From assembly GCF_006546835.1 (NCBI RefSeq), contig NZ_VICB01000010.1, forward strand, positions 1 through 64,000: a DNA stretch of 64,000 nt. The letters are read 5' to 3'. The notes beneath the pieces were generated by a model. The model made no database searches and had not been told where the DNA came from. It worked only from the letters and a program-made list of their open reading frames with translations. Position 1 is the first letter of the stretch, and every line of letters begins with the position of its first letter. Both the position numbers and the translations under genes were made by a program. This stretch comes from Actinomyces johnsonii. Its GTDB lineage: Bacteria; Actinomycetota; Actinomycetes; Actinomycetales; Actinomycetaceae. Shown one piece after another: positions 36,984 to 45,401 of this stretch.

Positions 36984-38434
36984 CAGTAGGCTCCCTTTCC
37001 GCCGATAACCGCGCGCAGCGTTCCGGCGAAGATCTTCGCGTCCAGGGCTCCGCCCCGGTTCTCCACGTAGTGGCGGTCCAGGGCAACGGTGGAGGCCCAG
37101 GACAAATCTGAACGTCCAGAGATCTGCCACAGGCCGGTCAGTCCGGGCTTGACCAGGAGACGACGCAGTGCCTCGGCGTCGTACTTGGCGACCTCGACGG
37201 GAAGTGCGGGGCGGGGCCCCACCAGGCTCATGTCCCCGCGCACGACATTGATGAGCTGGGGCAGCTCATCAATCGACAGGCGGCGGATCCAGCGGCCCAC
37301 GTGGGTGATGCGCGGGTCCTGGCGGTCCTTGAACATGACCTCGTTGCCGGCGTCGCCGCCGGCCTTGACCACCGACGCGCGGCGGGCGTCGGAGTCGATG
37401 TACATGGAGCGGAACTTCCACATGGTGAAGGGCTTGCCGTTCTGCCCCACGCGGGTCTGGGTGTAGAAGACCGGTCCGGGGGAGTCGATGCGGATCGCGA
37501 TCGCGGTGACCGCCAGCAGCGGCGAGATGAGTGCCAGCCCGATGGCGCCCGCCAGACGGTCGAACAGGGCCTTGCCCAGAGCACGGGTGCGGCGGGTCTT
37601 GATGGCGATGAGGCCGGTCCAACCATGGGTGACAGTCAACGCCCGCATACGCCCGGGCACGACGTCCTGCAGACCGGGGGCGACGACGAGGCGCACCTGG
37701 GTGTTCTCCAGCCCTCGCATGAGGGTGACCAGATCCTCCGGGGTCACCGATCCGATCGTCATGACGGCGTCGATGCGCTCGGCGTGCAGGGTCTGGGCGA
37801 TGTGGTGGGGGCTGCGCACCGGCTCGGCCGAGTGGAAGGCCCGGTCCTGCCCGGAGGACAGGTAGCCCACGATGAGGAAGCCGTCCATGGGGTGGCGGCG
37901 GAGCTGAGTGAGCATGGGCTGGGCGCCCGAGCCCATGACGATGAGGGTGCGGCGCAGCGCGTGGCCTTCGAGGCGACGGCGCCGCAGCCAACCGGACTCG
38001 ATGGAGCGTCCGGTGATGGCTAGGAGGAGCTGGACCGCCAGGGCGGTCAGCAGGGTGGTCCGGGCGACACCGGAGAGGTCGGCCAGCAGCAGGGCGACCG
38101 GGAGGCTCACGGCGGCAGCGGCGACGAAACGGCCCGTGCCGGGACCGGCCTGCTCGACGGCGTCGATGCCGAGAGCGCCCAGGAACCAGGCGATGAGCAC
38201 CATCGTGATGCCCACGGTGGCCGCGGACCAGACCAGTGACAGGTGGCCGCCCAGGAGAGCGGCCCAGATGGGGGCGGCGATGGCGAAGAGGTCGGACAGG
38301 ACGAGCCAGATGATGAGGTCGCGGCGCGTGCGCGCCCAGGGACTGCGCGGAGCGGTGGAGGTGGCGTCGGCTGCTGCTGTCGAGGGACGCCGGTGCTGCT
38401 CGCGCTGGGGCAGTGTCAGGGTCGAACTAGACAA
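36983..38434 (-). CDS. Polyprenyl glycosylphosphotransferase (initiating sugar transferase)
   Basis: The enzyme transfers the first sugar-1-phosphate from a nucleotide sugar to undecaprenyl phosphate, starting a surface polysaccharide. The 483-residue protein has four or so N-terminal membrane segments (about 38-150), a CoA-binding-like cytosolic region (about 160-270), one more membrane stretch (about 285-310) and the Bac_transf domain to the end. Motifs are MWKFRSMYIDSDARR, RRLSIDELPQLINVV, GDMSLVGPRPALPVE and KPGLTGLWQISGRSDLSW. It starts at TTG 38434 with GGAG 7 nt upstream. It is the first gene of the seven-gene reverse operon, an unusual partner for MoxR/DUF58 genes. Confidence 0.92.
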   Translation of the reverse strand: MSSSTLTLPQREQHRRPSTAAADATSTAPRSPWARTRRDLIIWLVLSDLFAIAAPIWAALLGGHLSLVWSAATVGITMVLIAWFLGALGIDAVEQAGPGTGRFVAAAAVSLPVALLLADLSGVARTTLLTALAVQLLLAITGRSIESGWLRRRRLEGHALRRTLIVMGSGAQPMLTQLRRHPMDGFLIVGYLSSGQDRAFHSAEPVRSPHHIAQTLHAERIDAVMTIGSVTPEDLVTLMRGLENTQVRLVVAPGLQDVVPGRMRALTVTHGWTGLIAIKTRRTRALGKALFDRLAGAIGLALISPLLAVTAIAIRIDSPGPVFYTQTRVGQNGKPFTMWKFRSMYIDSDARRASVVKAGGDAGNEVMFKDRQDPRITHVGRWIRRLSIDELPQLINVVRGDMSLVGPRPALPVEVAKYDAEALRRLLVKPGLTGLWQISGRSDLSWASTVALDRHYVENRGGALDAKIFAGTLRAVIGGKGAY

Positions 38435-38872
38435 GATGGACTCCGCAGGGATGATCGAGGGTGGGCTATTAACTGGTTGAGTAGTGCTGACGGGACGTCG
38501 CGAACAGCAGCAGTTTTAGAATGCTACTAACTCTGGGCGCCGTTATTTGTGGGAAGTGGCCAAGATCGCAGGGATGGACTGGGGGGTCGTCGTGCGTTTG
38601 GGATGACTCTATGTTACGGGTGCGCAACGAAACGATGGTGCCAATACACTTATGAGGGACCTTTCAGGGTTCTCCCAGAAACCGCCGTTCTCCCTGGTAG
38701 GGGCGGGTTTGCTGGGGTTGTGTCAAGGGGGGTGGGTGGGGGTCGGTCAATGTCACAAGTCGATAAACAAAAGATAGCAGGTTGCTGATGATTATGCGTC
38801 TACTCTCGTGCCTGTCTTTCGGACCTTCCCCGATACTGGTTTGTGACCTTCCTACAACATCAGGAGTGCGAT
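38435..38872. other. 438-bp divergent promoter region, A/T-richer
   Basis: This region separates the reverse glycosylphosphotransferase operon from the forward flippase gene. It is clearly richer in A/T than its surroundings (for example around 38505-38550 and 38755-38805) and should hold promoters for both directions. Two short open frames here show no coding character. No clear hairpin or riboswitch was recognised. Confidence 0.5.
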
Positions 38873-40414
38873 GTGACCCAGTCGAGTTCATCGGCGCCCG
38901 CGCCGTCCTCTCCGGCATGCGCCGCCCCCGCAGGTGCTGCCGCCAGCGGGCTACCTGCGGATGTGGCTGACACCGCAAGCCGTTCCGGGGCTGAGGGGGG
39001 TGGGGCTCCGGCCTCCGCGCCGGCCTCTCGACGCTCGCCGCTGCGGCGACTCGTCGGGACTTTGCGGCGGGGATCGTCGTCGGGGGCCAGCTGGTCGTCT
39101 GTGGGAACCACAGCCATCGCCAAGGTCGTGGTCATGGGGATCTCCGGCGTCTTCGGCCTGGTCAACACCAGTCTCATCATCAGGCACTTCGGGGCCGACG
39201 CCTTCGCCCAGTACGGCTTGCTGGCCACCTTCCCCACCCTCATGCCCTTCACCGATCTGGGGATCGGAGCCGTCATCCTCAACACGGTGGCCAGCTCGGC
39301 CGACCCGGCCCATGACTCGACCGTGCGGCGCACGATCACCACCGCCATCCGGGTGCTGCTCGGCTCCGCCCTGGTCATCAGTACGGTCGGCATCGTCCTT
39401 ATGCTGCTGGGGGCCTGGCCCTGGTTGCTGGGCGGCAAGCTCATGGAGGGGGGCGGGCTCACCGCCACCGTCTGCCTCATCATCTACGCCGCGGCCCTGC
39501 CGCTGTCCGTGGGGCAGCGCGTCATCATCGGCCTGGGGCGCTCTGCCACGCAGGTCATCAGCCAGGGGGTCGTCTCCCCGGCCATGTCCTGCTTCCTGCT
39601 GCTGGCCATCGTCACCGGCCTGGGACGCGGCAACGCCGTGTCCATCTACTCCTACATCGCCAACGCGCTGGTCTCGGTCATCTGCATCGTCGTCGCCTGG
39701 CGCGCCACCCGCCCCCTGTTTTCCGGCGCCGTCCGGAACGTGCTGCGGCTGCGCAGCGTGCGGGGCGTGCGCATCGTCAACACTGCGGGGCCCCAGCTCC
39801 TCCAGTCCCTGGCCATCCCGATCGCCTTCCAGACCGACCGGCTCCTCCTGTCCCACTTGGGTCAGTCGCAGGCCCTGGCCGAGTACAACCTGGCCAACAA
39901 TCTGTTCAACATGCTGACCCAAACTGTCATGGCGGCAGGGGTGGCCATGTGGCCGATGTTCGCCCGAGCCCGGGCCGACAAGCGCATCGAGAGCCCCTTC
40001 AAACCGGCGATGCTCTTCAGCGGAGGGGGCTTCCTTCTGGCTCTCGCCCTGGTGGCCGTCACCCCCTGGGCCGCCCGGATTATGTCCCACGGCAAGATCG
40101 TCCTGCCCGCGGCCCTCGTGTGGGCCTTCGCCGTCTATGTCGCCGTCGAGGCCGCCAAGCAGCCGTTGGGCATGTACATGACCGACCCCCGCGGGCTGCA
40201 GTTCCAGGTGATCCCGGTGCTCGTCCTGGTGCCGATGAACCTCGCCATCTCCTGGGCTCTCATTGGGCGCTTCGATGCGGCAGGCCCTATTCTGGGGTCG
40301 GTGATCTCGGTGATCCTGTGTCAGATCATCCCGTACGCCTGGTGGGTTCGCCGGGACGTCGCCCGACGGCGTCGCGAGCCGGCCGAGCAGCGGGCGCAGG
40401 AGGCAGGGCGGTGA
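38873..40414 (+). CDS. Polysaccharide flippase (Wzx/MATE-like)
   Basis: This 513-residue membrane protein has about 12 hydrophobic segments after a disordered, Ala/Ser-rich, basic N-terminal tail of about 75 residues. The family-like opening is seen in GISGVFGLVNTSLIIRHFGADAFAQYGLLATFPTLMP (parts shown), typical of polysaccharide-transport proteins that flip lipid-linked oligosaccharide units. CAGGAG sits 6 nt before the GTG at 38873, which is preferred over an in-frame GTG ten codons upstream. It lies opposite the initiating transferase and ahead of decoration enzymes, so it probably exports the same glycan. Confidence 0.85.
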   Translation: MTQSSSSAPAPSSPACAAPAGAAASGLPADVADTASRSGAEGGGAPASAPASRRSPLRRLVGTLRRGSSSGASWSSVGTTAIAKVVVMGISGVFGLVNTSLIIRHFGADAFAQYGLLATFPTLMPFTDLGIGAVILNTVASSADPAHDSTVRRTITTAIRVLLGSALVISTVGIVLMLLGAWPWLLGGKLMEGGGLTATVCLIIYAAALPLSVGQRVIIGLGRSATQVISQGVVSPAMSCFLLLAIVTGLGRGNAVSIYSYIANALVSVICIVVAWRATRPLFSGAVRNVLRLRSVRGVRIVNTAGPQLLQSLAIPIAFQTDRLLLSHLGQSQALAEYNLANNLFNMLTQTVMAAGVAMWPMFARARADKRIESPFKPAMLFSGGGFLLALALVAVTPWAARIMSHGKIVLPAALVWAFAVYVAVEAAKQPLGMYMTDPRGLQFQVIPVLVLVPMNLAISWALIGRFDAAGPILGSVISVILCQIIPYAWWVRRDVARRRREPAEQRAQEAGR

Positions 40415-40582
40415 TCCCGTGCCCGCCGACCGGCGGCTCCGGGCCGCTCCCGTGACCCGCGCGCCGGTGCCGTTCCGAGTCTCCTCGACCGCTCCCCGAC
40501 CTCCCTTGACTCCCCTCCCCACCGTTCCTCACCGTTCACCATCCCGGCCCGGTTCCACGGGCCCCATCCGAGGAGATGCCTC

Positions 40583-41317
40583 ATGAGCTCCCCTGTCAGT
40601 TCCCCCACCATCGCCGAGAACATCAGGGCCCTGTCCCGCGCCCAGAAGTCCAAGGCCGGTGCCCCCCTCTACTCCCGCGTCATCAACCGCCCCGCAGGGC
40701 GGGTTCTGGCCGCGATCGCCCACCGGCTGGGCGCGACCCCGGACCAGGTCACGGTGCTCTCGGCGCTGTGTACCTACACCGGCATCGCCCTCATCGCCCT
40801 GTGGCGTCCCGCAGTCGTGTCTACTGTGGCGACCGCCCTTCTGCTCATGCTCGGATACGCTCTCGACGCCGCCGATGGCCAGTTGGCAAGATTGCGCAAC
40901 GGGGGTTCAAAAGCCGGCGAATGGCTTGACCATGTTGCCGATGTCATCAAGTTATCGACAATTCACGGAGCAATTGCGATCTCTCTTTTTCGGTTCGCGG
41001 ATCTGCCTCCTTCGATCCTGCTTATTCCTCTTGCCTTTGGGGCGGTCCAAAATATCCATTTCTTCAGTTACATCCTGACCTATCAACTGCGTTATCACGG
41101 CGGTATTCCCATGGCCAAGGATGAGGCTCGGCCGGGCGTCATCAAGTCGGTCCTGTCTGCCCCCACGGATTACGGCCTCATGTGCTTCGTGCTCATGACC
41201 CGCTTCGCCCCGACAGTCTTCCTGTGGATCTACGGCGTCATGCTCGTGGGGTACGCGGGCTACGTGATCTTGGCACTGCCCAAGTGGTACCGCGACCTGC
41301 GGCGCGACGCCCGGTAG
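40583..41317 (+). CDS. CDP-alcohol phosphatidyltransferase-family enzyme
   Basis: This 244-residue membrane enzyme transfers a phospho-alcohol from CDP-alcohol or its reverse-type donor to an acceptor alcohol. The full signature Asp-x2-Asp-Gly-x2-Ala-Arg-x8-Gly-x3-Asp-x3-Asp is present in DAADGQLARLRNGGSKAG followed by EWLDHVAD, near residues 94-119. About five hydrophobic segments surround it. GAGGAG is upstream of the ATG. Placement between the flippase and a glycosyltransferase-like gene suggests a glycan- or lipid-carrier-directed reaction rather than basic phospholipid synthesis (inference). The 3' half holds a low-GC stretch at about 40921-41100. Confidence 0.85.
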   Translation: MSSPVSSPTIAENIRALSRAQKSKAGAPLYSRVINRPAGRVLAAIAHRLGATPDQVTVLSALCTYTGIALIALWRPAVVSTVATALLLMLGYALDAADGQLARLRNGGSKAGEWLDHVADVIKLSTIHGAIAISLFRFADLPPSILLIPLAFGAVQNIHFFSYILTYQLRYHGGIPMAKDEARPGVIKSVLSAPTDYGLMCFVLMTRFAPTVFLWIYGVMLVGYAGYVILALPKWYRDLRRDAR

Positions 41318-41431
41318 TCCGCTGGCACCCGCCGTCGAGCCTCGGGAATCCTCTGCGGGCCGCCGGCGGGGCCTTCAATGTGACGGCCGTTTCAGTAACT
41401 CCCCTCCAACAACCTTCGCTTAAGGAATCTT

Positions 41432-42325
41432 ATGGCTCTGATTACTGGTCGCAAGGCGCTACTGGTCTATACCGGGCGCAGGGACGGTCTGGGCAACCGT
41501 GTGCGCGCGCTGCTGTCCGCCCAGGAGCTCGCCCGGGTCGAAAATCGAGACTTCTACTACGTGTGGAGCACCGATGAGTACTTCGGCCCCCGCATGGATG
41601 AGCTGTGGCACTTCCAAGGGGGCACCTCGGTTTCGCGCCTGGTCTCCAGAGCGCTCATTCCCCTAGCCCGGTACCGCCCGCCCAAGGGCGTCCAGGTGAC
41701 GCCCGCGCTGCGCCGTGCTCACCTGTGGCAGATCCACTCCCATGGTCTGCCCATCACCTGGCAGGACTCGGCATGGACGCAGGACGGGGTGGACACCGGG
41801 CCGCGTCCCTGGACCGAGCTGCTGCGCGAGCTCACCCCCGTCGACGAGATCGCCGATCAGGTGCGCTCCATCTACGACACTCACCTGCGCGGTCGCCCCT
41901 ATGTGGGCGTCCAGGTGCGTACCCACGCGGTCTCCCACGCCAAGACCATCGAGTCCTCGCCGGTGGAGTGGTTCGCGAACCGGATGCGCCAGATCCGCGC
42001 CGACCACCCTGACGTCCCCTTCTTCCTGTCCTGCGACACCCCCGAGGCTCAGGAGCAACTGGCCAGCGAGTTCGACGGCTGCGTCTTCCTGACCGACAAG
42101 GGCGGCTACAACACCACCACCGGCGTGCGCTCGGGACTGGTCGACCTCTACCTGCTGGCCAGCTCCCAGCATCTCATCGGGGCCTCCTTCTCCAGCTTCG
42201 TGGAGATGGCCGTTTTCCTGTGCGACGGCGTTGTGCCCTTCGAGAGGCCCGATCAGCCCCTCGAGGGTGACTTCAGCCTGTCCCTGGGGCTGGCCGAGGA
42301 TCCCCTGCGCCCCGCCCTGCGCTAG
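41432..42325 (+). CDS. Putative fucosyltransferase/NodZ-like glycosyltransferase
   Basis: This 297-residue soluble protein has no signal peptide. Its opening (GRRDGLGNRVRALLSAQELA) resembles the GDGLGNR donor loop of fucosyltransferase-type GT-B enzymes. A middle YVGVQVRTHAVS matches their VHVRRTD region, and LVDLYLLASSQHLIGASFSS resembles their C-terminal donor-binding motif. I infer a glycosyltransferase of that fold; the sugar is unknown. AAGGA lies 5-6 nt before the ATG. It follows the CDP-alcohol enzyme by 114 bp and is closed by the terminator at 42347. Confidence 0.55.
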   Translation: MALITGRKALLVYTGRRDGLGNRVRALLSAQELARVENRDFYYVWSTDEYFGPRMDELWHFQGGTSVSRLVSRALIPLARYRPPKGVQVTPALRRAHLWQIHSHGLPITWQDSAWTQDGVDTGPRPWTELLRELTPVDEIADQVRSIYDTHLRGRPYVGVQVRTHAVSHAKTIESSPVEWFANRMRQIRADHPDVPFFLSCDTPEAQEQLASEFDGCVFLTDKGGYNTTTGVRSGLVDLYLLASSQHLIGASFSSFVEMAVFLCDGVVPFERPDQPLEGDFSLSLGLAEDPLRPALR

Positions 42326-42346
42326 TACCCGGCCGAGCCGGGCATC

Positions 42347-42387
42347 TTTCGCGTAGCCCTACAGATTTTCTGTAGGGCTACGCGAAA
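42347..42387. terminator. Bidirectional terminator, 19-bp perfect stem
   Basis: Arms 42347-42365 (TTTCGCGTAGCCCTACAGA) and 42369-42387 pair perfectly around a TTT loop. It lies between the convergent fucosyltransferase-like gene and a GT4 gene, and reads A-rich/U-rich at its base on both strands. Confidence 0.9.
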
Positions 42388-42417
42388 TCTGTCGGTCTCG
42401 GTGGAACTGGCGGGGTC

Positions 42418-43593
42418 TCAGCGCTCGAGGAGCTCGTCCACGATCCGGGTCATGGCGGTGCGGTATCCGGCCACGGAGAACCGCTCGGCCGCCTCACGCG
42501 AGCCCTGCTCGGCCAGCCGGGCCGCCAGGGCCGGGTCCGTCGCCAGGGTCCCCAGGGCCTCGGCCAGGGCCTCGGCGTCGTCGGCGGGCACGAGCAGACC
42601 GGTGACCGCGTCGGTGACGACTTCGGCCAGACCTTGGACCCGGGAGGCCACGAGCGGTCGGACGGCGTGCATCGCCTCGACCGCCGTATTGCCGAAGGGC
42701 TCGGCCCGCGAGGGCACGACGACGGCGTCGGCGGCTTCCAGGACGGGCCAGGTGGGGCGCACGTAGCCCAGCAGCTCGACGTGCCCGTCCAGATCCGGTC
42801 GGGCGGCGCGCTCGCGCAGTTCCTCCTCGTACCACTCATAGCCGGGGAAGACCGATCCGCATACGCTCAAGGAGGCCTCCACCCCCGAATCGCGCAGCAG
42901 TCCGATGGCGTCCAGGGCCACGTCCACGCCCTTGCGCGGGGAGAGGCGCCCCACCATGGCGATCCGGAACGGATCGCCGGGCCGGCGACGATGCAGGGGC
43001 TTCAGGGGGTGGTCCGGACCGGCGACCCCATTGTGGACCACCTCCGTGCGCGAGGCTAGACGGGGCTGGGCGTCCAGGAGGGCGTCGCGGGCGGCCCCGG
43101 AGTTCACCACGATCCGGGACGCGGCCAGGAGCGGGGCGTTGAGCCCGGCCCGGAGGATCCTGCGCTGGGTGTCCTCGGCCTCATGGACGTGCGCCAGGAC
43201 CGGGATGCCGGCGGCGCTTGCGGCCACCGGCCACCACGGAATCGTCACCGTGTTGGTAAGGACCACCTCGGCCTGGCTGGCGCGGATGACTGCGCGCAGG
43301 CGCGCAACCTCCGGAGCCGCCTGCGCCGACAGCCTCATCAGGCCCTTGGGACTCAGCAGAGCCTTACGCAGGACCGTGAACGGCATGACGGCCACGCGGG
43401 CGCCGGCCTCGCGCAATACTCCGACCAGGGGACCGTCCAGGGGCAGGGCCACAAGGACCTCGTGGCCGGCATCGATGAGCCCATGGATGGTCTCGACCAG
43501 CTGCCAGTCCGAGCCGTAGAGGTCGGGGGAAGGATGGGCCACGAGGATCCGGGCGGTATTGGCGCGGTCGCCTCCCGCCTCGCCCCGGCTCAC
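42418..43593 (-). CDS. Glycosyltransferase family 4 (GT-B)
   Basis: This 391-residue retaining GT-B transferase has an N-terminal acceptor domain (ILVAHPSPDLYGSDWQLVET) and a C-terminal donor domain. Donor motifs are IAMVGRLSPRKGVDVALDA and PSRAEPFGNTAVEAMHAVRP, with the Glu-x7-Glu element. It should act on the cytosolic face, adding a hexose to a lipid-linked acceptor. The GTG start overlaps the upstream GT gene's stop (GTGA), so the two are coupled. Donor and linkage are not predictable. Confidence 0.9.
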   Translation of the reverse strand: MSRGEAGGDRANTARILVAHPSPDLYGSDWQLVETIHGLIDAGHEVLVALPLDGPLVGVLREAGARVAVMPFTVLRKALLSPKGLMRLSAQAAPEVARLRAVIRASQAEVVLTNTVTIPWWPVAASAAGIPVLAHVHEAEDTQRRILRAGLNAPLLAASRIVVNSGAARDALLDAQPRLASRTEVVHNGVAGPDHPLKPLHRRRPGDPFRIAMVGRLSPRKGVDVALDAIGLLRDSGVEASLSVCGSVFPGYEWYEEELRERAARPDLDGHVELLGYVRPTWPVLEAADAVVVPSRAEPFGNTAVEAMHAVRPLVASRVQGLAEVVTDAVTGLLVPADDAEALAEALGTLATDPALAARLAEQGSREAAERFSVAGYRTAMTRIVDELLER

Positions 43594-44759
43594 AGACTCA
43601 CCTTCCCGGTGCGTCGTCCGGAGGGACGGTGGCGAGTCGGGCCCTCGAACGCCAGGCGTCGGGCCAGGGTCTCGTAGCCGGAGGCCACCTCGTCCCAGTC
43701 GTAGAGTGCAGCGCGTTCACGAGACTCCTCGCCGCGCGCGGCCTGGGCCTCGACGTCGGACTCGGCGGAGGCGACCAGAGCGGCCACGTCGTCGGGCGAG
43801 GTCCAGTAGCGGCCGGCCTCGCCCAGGACTTCGCGGTTGAAGGAGACGTCGAAGGCGTCCACCGCGGCCCCGGCGCCGATGGCGCGCAGGAGGGAGGGAT
43901 TGGTGCCGCCCACGGAGTGGCCGTGGTAGTACACCAGGGCGCCGGCGTAGAGGGCGTCCAGCAACTCTTGGTCCCATAGGCCGCCGAGGAGACGAACCCG
44001 GTCGTCGGCCAGGGACTCGATGCGGGCGGTGTACTCGTCGGCGTAGGGGGCCGAGCCGACGACGACCAGCGGCAGCGCGGCACCGGAGCGCACGTAGCCC
44101 TCGACGATGACGTCGACGTGGTTCTCGACTTCGAAGCGGGCCACGACCAGGTGGAAGCCCTTGGGGGACAGGTCCAGCTCGGCCAGGCGCGAGGTGTCCG
44201 CCTTGATGCGGGGCGCGCCGTAGGAGATGAGGTCGGTAGGGGCGTCGAACTCGTCGGCGTAGTAATCGGCGATGCCCTGGGCGTCGGCGATGAGGGCGTC
44301 GGAGTAGCGCACGGCCAGGGCCTCGGCCGCGCGGTAATAGCGCTTGCCGGTGGGGCCCCACTTGCCTCGGCGCCACTCCAGACCGTCGACATGGGTGGCC
44401 ACCGGGACGCGGGCGGCCCGCAGCGCGGGCAGGAAGGGGGAGTTGGCGGCGTTGAAGACGAAGGCCGCGTCCGGGTGGGTACGGCGCAGCAGGTGGGCCA
44501 CCGACAGAGCCGTGTGCGACAGGGTCTCCAGACTGCGGTTCTTGACCGAGGGTAGCTCGACCAGCCGCATCCCCAGGTAGATGTTGGGTAGGGGCGTGTC
44601 CGGCTCGGGGTTGCGGCAGTAGACGAGGACTTGGTGGCCGCGGTCGGCCAGGCGCCGGCCCACCTCCTCGATGGCGGTTTCAAACCCCCCGTACCGGGCG
44701 GGGACGCCTCGCGTCCCGATCATGGCGATGCGGAGCCTGTCCGGGTTCACAGCAGTCAA
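43590..44759 (-). CDS. Glycosyltransferase with DUF1972 N terminus (rhamnosyltransferase-like)
   Basis: The protein of 389 residues begins with IAMIGTRGVPARYGGFETAI, the DUF1972 signature of WchF/RgpA-like transferases that add the second sugar (often rhamnose) to lipid-linked glycans. A GT4-type donor domain follows (FHLVVARFEVENHVDVIVEGY and YYHGHSVGGTNPSLLRAIGAG). The start is TTG 44759, with AAAGGA 5 nt upstream; GTG 44750 is possible. It is the first gene of a two-gene reverse operon. Confidence 0.88.
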   Translation of the reverse strand: MTAVNPDRLRIAMIGTRGVPARYGGFETAIEEVGRRLADRGHQVLVYCRNPEPDTPLPNIYLGMRLVELPSVKNRSLETLSHTALSVAHLLRRTHPDAAFVFNAANSPFLPALRAARVPVATHVDGLEWRRGKWGPTGKRYYRAAEALAVRYSDALIADAQGIADYYADEFDAPTDLISYGAPRIKADTSRLAELDLSPKGFHLVVARFEVENHVDVIVEGYVRSGAALPLVVVGSAPYADEYTARIESLADDRVRLLGGLWDQELLDALYAGALVYYHGHSVGGTNPSLLRAIGAGAAVDAFDVSFNREVLGEAGRYWTSPDDVAALVASAESDVEAQAARGEESRERAALYDWDEVASGYETLARRLAFEGPTRHRPSGRRTGKVSL

Positions 44760-45401
44760 CGGAGTCCTTTCGAAGGGCGGCGGAGCCGACAAGGGATGGG
44801 AACCGGCGATCCCGGTCGGATGCGATCGTCGAGCACGGCATCGGTTGAAGGATCGCCAAGGAAGGGGACCGGGGAGCGATGACAACGACGAGTCGGGGCT
44901 CTCTCCCGCGGGCTCACGGCACCCGCTGGGCTGATCGCACCGCCTGTGCCCAGCACACCCGGTCAGAAGTGTAGAGCTGGTGGGGCTCGCTCGCGCGATG
45001 TATGCGATGGCGAACGGGATCGCTCAGGTGCAGAACCGTGTCGGCGCCCCGTCGCAACGGCGGACGAAGCGCTCCGCCCGGTTCCGGTGCGAGTGGTCTA
45101 CTCCACCTGAGTGGAGGCTGGGCATTCCGGGCGAGAATCAGGTGTGGAAGACGACGTGAGTTGATGAGAAGCTGTCGGTGGAAAAAGCAACCAGAGGGAT
45201 GGGGCCGTTCGATTGGTGATTGATTCCACAACAAGTGGTGGGATGAACTCCTCTCGAACTGTTACCAAAGCGTTACCGCTGTAATAACCTCGTGACTGGC
45301 GCCGGTCTCGCCATTCGTCGCTCGGGTCGGAGGCGGGGGCCGCCCCCGTCGCACTGCGCCGCTTACCCAAGTTCCCTCACGTCTTTAAGAACGGAGCACT
45401 C
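44760..45401. other. 642-bp divergent intergenic region
   Basis: No gene is supported. It holds promoters for the reverse GT pair and the forward beta-propeller gene, a short hairpin CTCCAC-CTGA-GTGGAG at 45101-45116, and the direct repeat at 45261-45277. The last 250 bp are richer in A/T. Short open frames on both strands show no coding character. Confidence 0.5.
45261..45290 (+). promoter_or_regulatory. 11-bp-period direct repeat and -10, candidate response-regulator site
   Basis: GTTACC at 45261-45266 is repeated at 45272-45277, one helical turn on, and overlaps the expected -35. A TAACCT hexamer (45285-45290) could be the -10. Tandem half-sites at 11 bp are typical of OmpR-family regulators, and GTTAC-type boxes are associated with the actinobacterial wall regulator MtrA. 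Binding is inferred. Confidence 0.45.
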
